A stretch of DNA of 64,000 nt from an uncultured Bacteroidales bacterium (lineage in GTDB: Bacteria; Bacteroidota; Bacteroidia; Bacteroidales; F082). The notes beneath the pieces are model-generated. The model had not been told where the DNA came from. It was given only the letters and a program-made list of their open reading frames with translations, and did not search any database. Made by a program: the position numbers and the translations under genes. Shown in pieces: positions 1 to 6,989 of the stretch (position 1 is the first letter of the stretch; each line of letters opens with the position of its first letter). The stretch is taken from assembly GCA_946185535.1 (NCBI GenBank), contig CAMHJX010000008.1:1-64000 (forward strand), in the 5' to 3' direction.

Positions 1-48
1 CTCTTTACCTTGATAATTAATGTTTAACCGTCCAACTTCTGGGGGTCA
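1..48 (-). mobile_element. Possible terminal end of an insertion sequence, cut by the window edge
   Basis: Read on the minus strand, positions 48 to 29 give TGACCCCCAGAAGTTGGACG, which looks like the terminal inverted repeat of IS3-type elements. An AT-rich leader and an AAGGTAAAGAG ribosome-site-like stretch follow up to the window edge, where orfA would begin. No transposase is inside the window, so the call rests on terminus resemblance alone. A chance match or a decayed end is possible. Confidence 0.33.
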
Positions 49-349
49 CATCAGAGTCATAACCTTGTTTATCCCACACATTAGGCTCTCGCATTGCCCA
101 TCTCTCGAGGATAAACAATGCCGATGCCCACGCTTCGATTTATATACACAAATGTATATACGAAACAATGGACGTCGAACATTGTCTTACCGTGCGAGAG
201 ATTAGAATTTGCGAGATTCAATGTGTCGCAGATAAAACGTCAGTTCAACGTCTTTTCATTATGTCTGTCAAGCGCATTATTGTGCGTTTGACAAGGCAAA
301 GAAACGAAAAAATATTGGAATGGAGAAGGAATTATGAAAAAAATGTCAT
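49..349. other. Intergenic stretch without a supported gene
   Basis: Small open frames here (61 codons at most) have no signal peptide, recognisable motif or ribosome site, and I do not call them. The stretch holds an AT-rich inverted repeat, TATATAC (141-147) against GTATATA (154-160), which could be an operator. It also holds a hairpin at 266-293 downstream of the HEPN gene. Confidence 0.5.
266..293 (-). terminator. Hairpin downstream of the MNT/HEPN pair
   Basis: TGTCAAGCGCA and TGCGTTTGACA form an 11-bp stem with one mismatch and a 6-nt loop. It lies about 57 bp after the HEPN stop codon. No clear T run follows on the minus strand, so it may be a transcript-end structure rather than a classic intrinsic terminator. 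Confidence 0.35.
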
Positions 350-760
350 TTAGTCTAAATACCCATTTTCTCGAATAAGCTGCTCCAAAGTGTCAAGAAA
401 GACTTCAACAGTGGGCACCAAAGGCATGATATCTGCTTCCGTAACAACTTTCCAATCGTCATAGTCTCCTGTTTGTCGCAGCTCGAAAAGCTCACTGTAA
501 AATTTTCCCAATTCAGAAGAAATGATTCCTGTTTTGATAAAATGTAATCCAAAAAGACCGATAGTACCACCGTGGGTGTGGCTGCTCTGTCCATTTTTCA
601 GCAACAAGGCCGATACCATGTAATAACAGGCATAATACATTCTATTTGCTGCTGCATGCCAAAACTTGCTTTCTATGATGCCCTTGGCCTCAATCCATGT
701 TTCTCTTGAGCGTCTTACCTTGTTGGCTACCAAGGCTTTCCTTTCTTCATCAGTCAGCAT
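350..760 (-). CDS. HEPN domain protein (partner of MNT nucleotidyltransferase)
   Basis: The 136-residue, mostly helical protein has the central ANRMYYACYYMVSALLLKNG segment typical of HEPN proteins paired with minimal nucleotidyltransferases. A following SHTHGG..GLFGLHF stretch is common in Bacteroidota versions. HEPN proteins of such pairs are often RNase toxins, but I do not see a clean R-x4-6-H catalytic motif, so activity is uncertain. The start overlaps the end of the upstream MNT gene by 7 bp, which indicates one transcript and translational coupling. The pair could act as a toxin-antitoxin module or as a housekeeping nucleotide-binding complex; the sequence does not decide. Confidence 0.75.
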   Translation of the reverse strand: MLTDEERKALVANKVRRSRETWIEAKGIIESKFWHAAANRMYYACYYMVSALLLKNGQSSHTHGGTIGLFGLHFIKTGIISSELGKFYSELFELRQTGDYDDWKVVTEADIMPLVPTVEVFLDTLEQLIRENGYLD

Positions 761-1074
761 AATATAACTCCTTCCCTATCAATATTATCATAAAACAATG
801 TGCCCTTTCGTTTGGCCCATTCCGCAAAGGTGTAGATTTTCGGGCTGAAATAAGTGCCATATTCCCAGCCTAACTCTACGAATGGATAGGCATACGTTCC
901 AAAAATGTCGTTTTGCAGTTGCTTATCGTTAAGCAAGATGAGCAAATCCCAGTCGGAATCTTCACGAGCATCGTTGCGAGCCTGCGAGCCAAACAAGATA
1001 AGCCTCGCTCCCTTAGGCAACACTTTCGCTCCCAAAGCGCGAATGGAACTCAATATGGTTTCTTTTTCCGACAT
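754..1074 (-). CDS. MNT-type nucleotidyltransferase domain protein
   Basis: A small protein (106 aa from the chosen ATG at 1074) with the polymerase-beta-fold signature LFGSQARNDAREDSDWDLLIL: a GS motif followed by the D-x-D metal-binding pair. In MNT/HEPN systems this partner acts as antitoxin, in some cases by adding AMP to the HEPN toxin. A longer frame begins at 1119, but its first 15 residues (MNGCFFVVLQQNSKK) lack conservation, and MSEKETILSSIR is the natural N-terminus. It overlaps the HEPN gene downstream. Confidence 0.75.
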   Translation of the reverse strand: MSEKETILSSIRALGAKVLPKGARLILFGSQARNDAREDSDWDLLILLNDKQLQNDIFGTYAYPFVELGWEYGTYFSPKIYTFAEWAKRKGTLFYDNIDREGVILC

Positions 1075-1153
1075 TTTTTTACTATTTTGTTGCAAAACTA
1101 CGAAAAAACATCCATTCATCGCAACTTTTCCCTTTCTTTATAACATTTTATCG

Positions 1154-1161
1154 TACTTTTG
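1154..1161 (+). promoter_or_regulatory. Candidate TAnnTTTG promoter element (prolyl oligopeptidase)
   Basis: TACTTTTG matches the Bacteroidota -7 consensus. The leader to the ATG at 1306 would be about 140 nt and would contain the hairpin-type repeat at 1174-1233, so another promoter may exist closer to the gene. Confidence 0.4.
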
Positions 1162-1173
1162 TTTGCTGAAAAT

Positions 1174-1233
1174 GGATTGCTTCGTTTGCTTCGTTCCTCG
1201 CAATGACAACTCGCAGTGACGCGAAGCGACGAC
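1174..1233. repeat. Dispersed repeat with CTCGCAATGAC core
   Basis: The stretch contains TTCGTTCCTCGCAATGAC and then CTCGCAGTGACGCGAAGCGA. On the minus strand this reads as GTCATTGCGAGGAACGAAGC, a pattern I know as a recurring intergenic repeat in many bacterial genomes. TTCG/CGAA words allow a hairpin. It separates the MNT gene from the prolyl oligopeptidase gene. Confidence 0.5.
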
Positions 1234-1268
1234 AAGGATAGTCCCAAGCCCATCGAATTTTTGAATCT

Positions 1269-1296
1269 TAAATTTTGAATTTTAAATCTTTAAATC
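1269..1296 (+). repeat. AT-rich 28-bp leader repeat, copy 1
   Basis: This 28-bp AT-rich string (core AATTTTGAATTTTAAATC) sits 9 bp before the prolyl oligopeptidase start. An identical 28-bp copy lies in the eno leader at 26840-26867. Confidence 0.7.
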
Positions 1297-1305
1297 AACA
1301 CAATA

Positions 1306-3456
1306 ATGAAAAAACTCACTTTATTAGTTATGGGCACAATCACCCTATTCGGCTGCAACCAACAACCACAGCAGCCTGAACGCTATTCCGTCAAGGCTTA
1401 CCCCGAGACGAGAAAAGACACCACCGTCGTCGACGACTACTTCGGCACGAAGGTCGCCGACCCGTACCGTTGGCTCGAAAACGACACCTCCGCCGAGACC
1501 GCTAAATGGGTCAAGGCGCAGAACGAAGTCACGCAAGACTACCTGAGCCACATCCCCTTCCGCAGCGCCCTCAAGGATCGCCTCACGCAACTCGTGGACT
1601 ATGAACGCTATGGCATGCCTTCCAAGAAACACGGTCGCTACATCTACTCGAAGAACGACGGCCTTCAGAACCAAAGCGTCATCTACATGCAGGAGACGCT
1701 CGACGGCGAGCCTACCGTCTTGTTGGACCCCAACAAACTCTCCGATGACGGCACCGTCTCGTTGGGCGGCATCAGCTTCTCCAACGACGGCAAATACATG
1801 GCCTACACCATCCAACGCAGCGGCTCCGACTGGGTCGAGATCTATGTGAAGGACATGGCTACCCTCGAACTCCTTCCCGACCACATCGAATGGGCCAAGT
1901 TCACGGGTGCCTCATGGTACAAGGACGGTTTCTTCTATGCCGCCTACGACCGCCCCGAAGCTGGCAAGGAATTCAGCAACGTGAACGAAAACCATAAGAT
2001 ATACTACCACAAACTCGGCACGCCACAGGAGCAAGATGAACTCTTCTACTCCAACCCTGCCCAACCGCGCTACTTCCACCAGGTGGATCTCACCGAGGAT
2101 GAGCATTACATGTTCCTCTTCGAGAGCGGTCAAGGCGCAGGTAGCACATTGTGGATTCGCGATATGCAAGACCCGAAGGGCAAGTTTGTTCAGATTGCCG
2201 ACAACATGGACTACCAGTACAACCCCATTGACGTGATTGATGATGTATTGTATATTTTCACCAACTACAACGCGCCCAAGGGTCGTATCTGCAAAGTGTC
2301 AGCCAAAACCCCACAGATGGAGAACTGGGTAGATGTGATTCCTGAAAGCGAAAATGTCATTTCGGGCATCAACTTGGCCAAGGGCAAGATGATTGTCACC
2401 TACGACAAAGACGCCGCCAACCACGCCTACGTCTACACCATGGACGGTCAGCAACTTCACGAGATTGCGCTGCCGACCTATGGCGCCGTCGGTTTCAGCA
2501 GCAAATACGAAGAGCCTGAAGTGTTCTACGCCTTCACCTCTTTCGCCTTCCCGACCACGATTTACCAATACAACATCGACGATAACACCTCGTCTGTGTT
2601 CCGTGCTCCTGCCATCGACTTCAAGTCGGACGACTACGTCACCGAGCAGGTCTTCGTCACCTCGAAGGACGGCACCAAGGTACCGATGTTCCTGACCTAC
2701 AAGAAAGGCTTGCAGAAAGACGGCACCAACCCGACCTTCCTGTATGGTTACGGCGGGTTCAACATCACCCTCAACCCAGGCTTCAGCACCTCACGCCTGC
2801 CCTTCATCGAGAACGGCGGCATCTACGCCCAGATGAACCTGCGCGGCGGTAACGAATACGGCGAGGAATGGCATATCGCCGGCACCAAACTGCAGAAACA
2901 GAATGTCTTCGATGACTGCATCGCTTGCGCTGAATATCTTATCAATAATGGCTACACCTCGAAGGAGTACTTGGCTCTGAACGGTGGCTCCAACGGCGGT
3001 CTGCTTGTCGGTGCTGTCGTCAACCAGCGTCCCGACCTCTTCGCCGTGGCAGTGCCGCAAGTTGGCGTGATGGACATGTTGCGTTACCACCTCTTCACCA
3101 TCGGTTGGAACTGGGCCAGCGACTATGGCACCAGCGAGGATGATGAGGCCATGTTCAAGGCTTTGTATGCTTATTCGCCGCTGCACACCATCAAGAGCGG
3201 TGCTGACGTACACTATCCTGCCATCATGGTCACCACTGCCGACCACGACGACCGTGTGGTTCCCGCCCACTCGTTCAAGTATGCAGCTGCCTTGCAAGCT
3301 GCCCAGACTGGCGACCAGCCCAAGATCATTCGCATCGACACCAAGGCCGGTCACGGTGGCGGCAAACCCATCTCCAAGGTTCTGGAAGAACAAGCAGATA
3401 TCTATTCGTTCATCCTGTACAACATGGGATTGACCTATCCGAAGGAGGCGAAATAA
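1306..3456 (+). CDS. Prolyl oligopeptidase family serine peptidase (S9A), lipoprotein
   Basis: A 716-residue protein of normal length for S9A prolyl endopeptidases, which cut short peptides after proline. It begins with a lipoprotein signal ending in LFGC (Cys17), so it is probably anchored in the envelope. The N-terminal seven-bladed propeller spans about 30-440 (KVADPYRWLEND is the typical entry). The alpha/beta-hydrolase domain follows, with nucleophile Ser562 in GGSNGG, the acid in TTADHDDRVVP and the base in AGHGGG. ATG at 1306 is the only start compatible with the signal peptide. The gene is monocistronic, with a hairpin after the stop. Confidence 0.95.
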   Translation: MKKLTLLVMGTITLFGCNQQPQQPERYSVKAYPETRKDTTVVDDYFGTKVADPYRWLENDTSAETAKWVKAQNEVTQDYLSHIPFRSALKDRLTQLVDYERYGMPSKKHGRYIYSKNDGLQNQSVIYMQETLDGEPTVLLDPNKLSDDGTVSLGGISFSNDGKYMAYTIQRSGSDWVEIYVKDMATLELLPDHIEWAKFTGASWYKDGFFYAAYDRPEAGKEFSNVNENHKIYYHKLGTPQEQDELFYSNPAQPRYFHQVDLTEDEHYMFLFESGQGAGSTLWIRDMQDPKGKFVQIADNMDYQYNPIDVIDDVLYIFTNYNAPKGRICKVSAKTPQMENWVDVIPESENVISGINLAKGKMIVTYDKDAANHAYVYTMDGQQLHEIALPTYGAVGFSSKYEEPEVFYAFTSFAFPTTIYQYNIDDNTSSVFRAPAIDFKSDDYVTEQVFVTSKDGTKVPMFLTYKKGLQKDGTNPTFLYGYGGFNITLNPGFSTSRLPFIENGGIYAQMNLRGGNEYGEEWHIAGTKLQKQNVFDDCIACAEYLINNGYTSKEYLALNGGSNGGLLVGAVVNQRPDLFAVAVPQVGVMDMLRYHLFTIGWNWASDYGTSEDDEAMFKALYAYSPLHTIKSGADVHYPAIMVTTADHDDRVVPAHSFKYAAALQAAQTGDQPKIIRIDTKAGHGGGKPISKVLEEQADIYSFILYNMGLTYPKEAK

Positions 3457-3478
3457 TCGCTGTGATTTTTTTAGCTGA

Positions 3479-3520
3479 AATCGCCCGTTAGAAACAATTC
3501 TGGCGGGCGATTCTTTATTT
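3479..3520 (+). terminator. Hairpin terminator after prolyl oligopeptidase
   Basis: AATCGCCCG and CGGGCGATT form a 9-bp stem around a 16-nt loop, followed by CTTTATTT. It starts about 22 bp after the stop codon. Confidence 0.5.
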
Positions 3521-3571
3521 GTTTGTCCAAATAATTCACACTTCCAAACTGCAAATTTCAAAAAATGTTGT

Positions 3572-3579
3572 TATTTTTG
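3572..3579 (+). promoter_or_regulatory. TAnnTTTG promoter element of the ParE-type module
   Basis: TATTTTTG followed by C, 26 bp before the antitoxin ATG, matches the Bacteroidota -7 element. Confidence 0.6.
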
Positions 3580-3605
3580 CAGTCAGAAAGAAAAAGTAAA
3601 TCAAA

Positions 3606-3863
3606 ATGCACGGGGTATCTATCAATATCAATTTGCCGACTTATGGCAATTTCTCTCCTGAAGAACTTACTCGAAAAGTGAGGAATTTCGCAATGGAATT
3701 GGTGTCGCAAAAGGAAAGAAATACCGACACTCCACCATGCTGCTACACTGAGGATGAAGTGGAAAGACTTCTCAATGAGCGCATGCAAAGCATCGAAGAT
3801 GGCACAGCCGAATTCGTTTCTCATAATGAGGTCAAGGCTCGTATCAAAGCGATGTTGGCATGA
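3606..3863 (+). CDS. Probable antitoxin of a RelE/ParE-type module
   Basis: An 85-residue protein with no signal peptide, directly upstream of a ParE-like toxin gene and overlapping it by ATGA. The C-terminal half (TEDEVERLLNERMQSIEDGTAEFVSHNEVKARIKAML) has the pattern of an antitoxin tail that wraps the toxin. The VSHNEVKARI stretch resembles the C-terminus of many Bacteroidota addiction-module proteins. The N-terminal part probably mediates dimerisation or DNA binding, but I recognise no named fold there. The assignment rests mainly on gene order and size. Confidence 0.7.
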   Translation: MHGVSININLPTYGNFSPEELTRKVRNFAMELVSQKERNTDTPPCCYTEDEVERLLNERMQSIEDGTAEFVSHNEVKARIKAMLA

Positions 3864-4180
3864 GAGAGATTCTATGGCTCAAGGAAGCAGAAGGCGAATT
3901 GGCTGCCATAGTTGATTATGTCCTTCAGAATCAAGGACAAAATGTGGCTTTGCAAGTTTACGACAACATCATTTCTCAAATTGATTTGTTGGCTGAGTTT
4001 CCCGAATTAGGTACTTCTGAATCAAAATTCAAATTCAAAGGCAAGCCTTTGCGAGTGCTTCATTCTCGACATACAAGAGTATTCTATTCCATACAAGAGA
4101 CAAGAATTGATATCATACTGCTTTGGAATAATCGTATGGATGACAGAAAAATCAGGAAGTTTCTTTCTGAAAGAAATTAG
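3860..4180 (+). CDS. ParE/RelE superfamily toxin
   Basis: A 106-residue protein with the ParE-type pattern: an N-terminal strand (REILWLKEAEGELAAIVDYV), a helical hairpin with FPELGTSE, then the strands KPLRVLHSRHTRVFYSI and RIDIILLWNNRMD. The FPELG, R-x-L and IxLLWxNRxD elements are typical of the type II toxin RelE/ParE family. These either poison gyrase (ParE) or cleave mRNA in the ribosome (RelE); the sequence does not tell which. The ATGA overlap with the antitoxin gene supports coupled translation. Confidence 0.85.
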   Translation: MREILWLKEAEGELAAIVDYVLQNQGQNVALQVYDNIISQIDLLAEFPELGTSESKFKFKGKPLRVLHSRHTRVFYSIQETRIDIILLWNNRMDDRKIRKFLSERN

Positions 4181-4249
4181 TAGCAATAATTGAGAATTAA
4201 AAAATCTTTGTGACAAATCCAAAGAATCAACGTAGTTTAATCAATACCG

Positions 4250-5404
4250 ATGAAAAGACTTTTACTTATCACTGCAATAATATTGTGCACGAGTTCCCTG
4301 TATGCACAAGAGCCCGTTTTTTTGCAAAAGGCATACGAGTTCCTAATCAAACGGGACGATGTCGACACAACGCGTATTTACCAACCCTCAAAAGCTTGTT
4401 TATCATTAGGTTTGTTAACTACGGGCCAAAAGGCGGGTTTCGATGTAGATGTCGACTTTAAAGTCAAATTTGATGATGCCAGTTCACTCAATAGCATTTC
4501 AAAATACAGTCTCAGCGAAAACCTTTGCAAGAAAATCGGCCTTGAAGTCGGCTATGGCAATGCGAGTTTCAGCTATAGCCTTGAAGTGGGGCCTCGAAGC
4601 GCATGGAAAAAGAGTGCCTTCGGCTTAGGCATCATGGGCAAGTCGTGGGGCGCGAAGTTCAATTATTCTAAAATCACCAATCCTTTCATTTCTTCGTTTA
4701 CCGTTGGGCAAGAGGGTAATGAGGGCTACTTTCACGATGAAATCATCACCGAAGAGGCTGCTGTTTTGAAGAATTTTACCATTGACGGCTACTATGTTTT
4801 CAACAACAAGCGTTTCGCCTACCCTGCCGCCTATAAGATTGGTCTCATACAACGCCATACTGCGGGCTCCTGGATGCTGACGGCACGCTATATGCAAGGC
4901 AGCCTATACAACTCCCCTGAAGCTTCATGGGATTCCTACAATATGCTGGACTGCTTCTCCACCATGCAAGCTTCCGTAGGTGGAGGCTATTCGGTCAATT
5001 TCGTGCTTTGGCATAAAAATCCCGTTGGACCTCGTGACGAAGGCTTGGGTAATCTCACCATTAATTTGACGGCTATGCCTGTGATTACCTTAGTCAATTA
5101 CCTGAAAACCACATCTTATGAATACGGCTCTGACGAGGAGACCAATGAGGTTTACAATACTGGAGAAAAGATTTCTAAGATTTGGTGCTATCCCATGCCT
5201 AACTATATTGGAAGTGCCGCCATTAGCCTTACCATGTGGCGATTCTTTTTCTCCACCCAGTTCACTTACAACAGGTTCTATTTCCGTAGCCGCGACGCCT
5301 TCAATGCCAGCCAGATGGACCTGCCCAATTATGTGGACGACCTCAGTTTCAGAGGCACTTTCCACGACTGGATGCTGAAAGGAATATTGGTTTATAGGTT
5401 CTGA
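4250..5404 (+). CDS. DUF4421-like outer-membrane protein
   Basis: A 384-residue protein with a signal peptide (cut after SLYAQ). Alternating hydrophobic/aromatic strands follow and a terminal aromatic residue (GILVYRF) ends the chain, as expected for an outer-membrane beta-barrel. The composition and the GLLTTGQKAGFDVDVDFKVKFDD and FFFSTQFTYNRFYF segments resemble the DUF4421 family of Bacteroidota, whose function is unknown. It is convergent with the repeat-protein gene, 18 bp away. The family match is from memory of its general pattern and is moderate. Confidence 0.6.
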   Translation: MKRLLLITAIILCTSSLYAQEPVFLQKAYEFLIKRDDVDTTRIYQPSKACLSLGLLTTGQKAGFDVDVDFKVKFDDASSLNSISKYSLSENLCKKIGLEVGYGNASFSYSLEVGPRSAWKKSAFGLGIMGKSWGAKFNYSKITNPFISSFTVGQEGNEGYFHDEIITEEAAVLKNFTIDGYYVFNNKRFAYPAAYKIGLIQRHTAGSWMLTARYMQGSLYNSPEASWDSYNMLDCFSTMQASVGGGYSVNFVLWHKNPVGPRDEGLGNLTINLTAMPVITLVNYLKTTSYEYGSDEETNEVYNTGEKISKIWCYPMPNYIGSAAISLTMWRFFFSTQFTYNRFYFRSRDAFNASQMDLPNYVDDLSFRGTFHDWMLKGILVYRF

Positions 5405-5422
5405 ACCAATTGTTCGTCATAT

Positions 5423-5911
5423 CTACCAACAATATTTCACCGCATACCAAATGGCCACAAACTGTTCGATGGTGACATTGTCGGAAAGGGTGAAATCGAC
5501 ATCCGATGAATAGCTGGAGTTGTCTTTATACACTTTGAGACCTTTCTTATTGGCAAAAATGTCTGATGTATAGCTCGAATTGCCTTTGTAAAGCTTGCCA
5601 TCCTTGACGGTGAAAACAACATCGGATGAATACGATGATGTCCCTCTATAGACTTTACCATCCCTGATGGTGAACAGTATATCACTACGGTAGGTGGAAT
5701 TGTTCTTGTACACCTTGTTGTCGTCAATTCGGCAAAGGATGTCGGAGGTGTATGAGGAATTGCCTTTATACACTTTATTATCCTTCAAGTTGCATATCAC
5801 ATCGCTGCTGTATGAAGAATTTCCTTTATACACTTTCACCTGGGCGAAACTGCTGATAAAAGCAAAACAGAAGCATACGGTCAACAGGGTTCTCTGATAG
5901 TGTTTTTTCAT
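5423..5911 (-). CDS. Secreted protein made of six 20-residue KVYKGNSSYSSD repeats
   Basis: A 162-residue protein: a signal peptide (1-24, ending SFAQ), then six near-identical 20-residue units starting at about residue 26, such as KVYKGNSSYTSDILCRIDDN and KVYRGTSSYSSDVVFTVKDG. A short non-repeat tail follows (TIEQFVAIWYAVKYCW). Each unit has two short strands (KVYKG and DILFTI), so the protein probably forms a small beta-solenoid or open sheet. The 60-bp period is visible in the DNA. No enzymatic motif is present and the function is unknown. A TACTTTTG promoter lies just upstream. Confidence 0.85.
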   Translation of the reverse strand: MKKHYQRTLLTVCFCFAFISSFAQVKVYKGNSSYSSDVICNLKDNKVYKGNSSYTSDILCRIDDNKVYKNNSTYRSDILFTIRDGKVYRGTSSYSSDVVFTVKDGKLYKGNSSYTSDIFANKKGLKVYKDNSSYSSDVDFTLSDNVTIEQFVAIWYAVKYCW

Positions 5912-5937
5912 GATAGTCGAACATTCATTTTACCATG

Positions 5938-5945
5938 CAAAAGTA
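5938..5945 (-). promoter_or_regulatory. TAnnTTTG promoter of the tandem-repeat protein
   Basis: On the minus strand TACTTTTG is followed by CATGGTAAAA. The same 18-bp string occurs at the promoter of the TonB-plug receptor (9236-9243), which suggests shared descent or shared control. Confidence 0.65.
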
Positions 5946-5980
5946 GCTAATACAAAAGCATCTCGCTACTTTGAGAAAGA

Positions 5981-6946
5981 TTATTTTTCCGTCATCCCCA
6001 AAACATACTCTTCAATGTTCCCTCTGGCCTCGGTCATACCCAATTTCTTGCGGATATTGGTGCGTGCTTTACCGATCATCGCGGATGATACATCTAAAAT
6101 GTCAGCCACTTCCTTCACTGAAAAAGGCATCATCGATAATATGCAGACCTTGATTTCACTATCGGACATAGCAGGTTGATTGCTCTTGATGCGTTGAACC
6201 ACATCGGGATAAACCTTGTTGTATTCTTCAAAGATGGCGTCATAAGTATTGTCCGCCTCGCGACCGCAAACACATGACTTCAGCTTATCGAATGAGGTCT
6301 TGTCGATATCCTTGTTATTGCCTATTAGGAAGACCTTGTAAATCATCATCACCTTTCGGAAAAGATTTTCACGGTTGGTCTCTGCCATAGTTTCAGACTC
6401 CTGTTGCAGTCGGCTGATGTCCAAGTTCAACTCTGCTATGGTCGCTCGTTTCTGCGCCGAACGGTATAACAAGAAAAAGACGAACGCAACCAAGGCTACC
6501 AAAGCCAACGAAATGACAATGATTATCTTACGTCGGCGAAGAAACACTGAAATCATATTCTCGCTATGGTCCAAGTCGCCATTCAAGGTCGAGATGGTGG
6601 TCTGCACTTTTTCCATCAGTTTGATGTCTTCGCTCGACCTTGCCGTGACAATGGCCTCATTCAAAGCCGCCATGGCTGAGTCGAAGTTGTTTTGCTGCCA
6701 ATAGACGCAACCGCTGTAAAGGGCCGACAAGGTCTTCATCTCGGCATCGTCAGATAGGTTGAAATAACGCCGCGCTTGGAAGATGGAGGTGTCTTGCGAG
6801 ATGTCCTCTCCCCTGCTGAATTTGCCTTCGATCTCCAACACCGTCCGCTCCATGTTGTCCATATCGGACTTCACATTGCAGGCCGCCAAAAGGCATATCA
6901 GCACAAAGGCCAACCAACTTCTTGATTTGTATAGCAAATTCAGCAT
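5981..6946 (-). CDS. Membrane-anchored HTH regulator with TPR-like sensor part
   Basis: A 321-residue protein with an N-terminal signal carrying a lipobox-like LAAC (Cys23) and a helical TPR-like region (about 50-125). A strong membrane segment (140-162) follows RRRK, then a coiled coil (165-195) and a C-terminal helix-turn-helix of LuxR type (about 265-310: FSVKEVADILDVSSAMIGKARTNIRKKLGM). This order places the N-terminal part outside and the DNA-binding part inside the cell, a known layout for Bacteroidota one-component regulators. It lies 43 bp after the TonB-plug receptor gene on the same strand, so the two may be co-transcribed. A lipid anchor together with a membrane span would be unusual; the first segment may instead be a plain signal or a second membrane span. 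Confidence 0.75.
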   Translation of the reverse strand: MLNLLYKSRSWLAFVLICLLAACNVKSDMDNMERTVLEIEGKFSRGEDISQDTSIFQARRYFNLSDDAEMKTLSALYSGCVYWQQNNFDSAMAALNEAIVTARSSEDIKLMEKVQTTISTLNGDLDHSENMISVFLRRRKIIIVISLALVALVAFVFFLLYRSAQKRATIAELNLDISRLQQESETMAETNRENLFRKVMMIYKVFLIGNNKDIDKTSFDKLKSCVCGREADNTYDAIFEEYNKVYPDVVQRIKSNQPAMSDSEIKVCILSMMPFSVKEVADILDVSSAMIGKARTNIRKKLGMTEARGNIEEYVLGMTEK

Positions 6947-6989
6947 TGTCTCAACGATTCAACTATAAAACAACGCAAGAATTCAACAA

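Noticed and set aside
20-353. Two 61-codon open frames at the left edge
   Set aside because: They overlap each other, show no motif, and have no ribosome site. Their composition is like the surrounding non-coding sequence.
2791-3561. A 256-codon minus-strand frame opposite the prolyl oligopeptidase
   Set aside because: It is antisense to the catalytic domain and has no protein-like pattern. The GC-skewed third positions of the real gene create it.
5423-5911. CRISPR-like array because of regular 60-bp periodicity
   Set aside because: The period is uninterrupted, has no unique spacers, and encodes a clean 20-residue protein repeat after a signal peptide.
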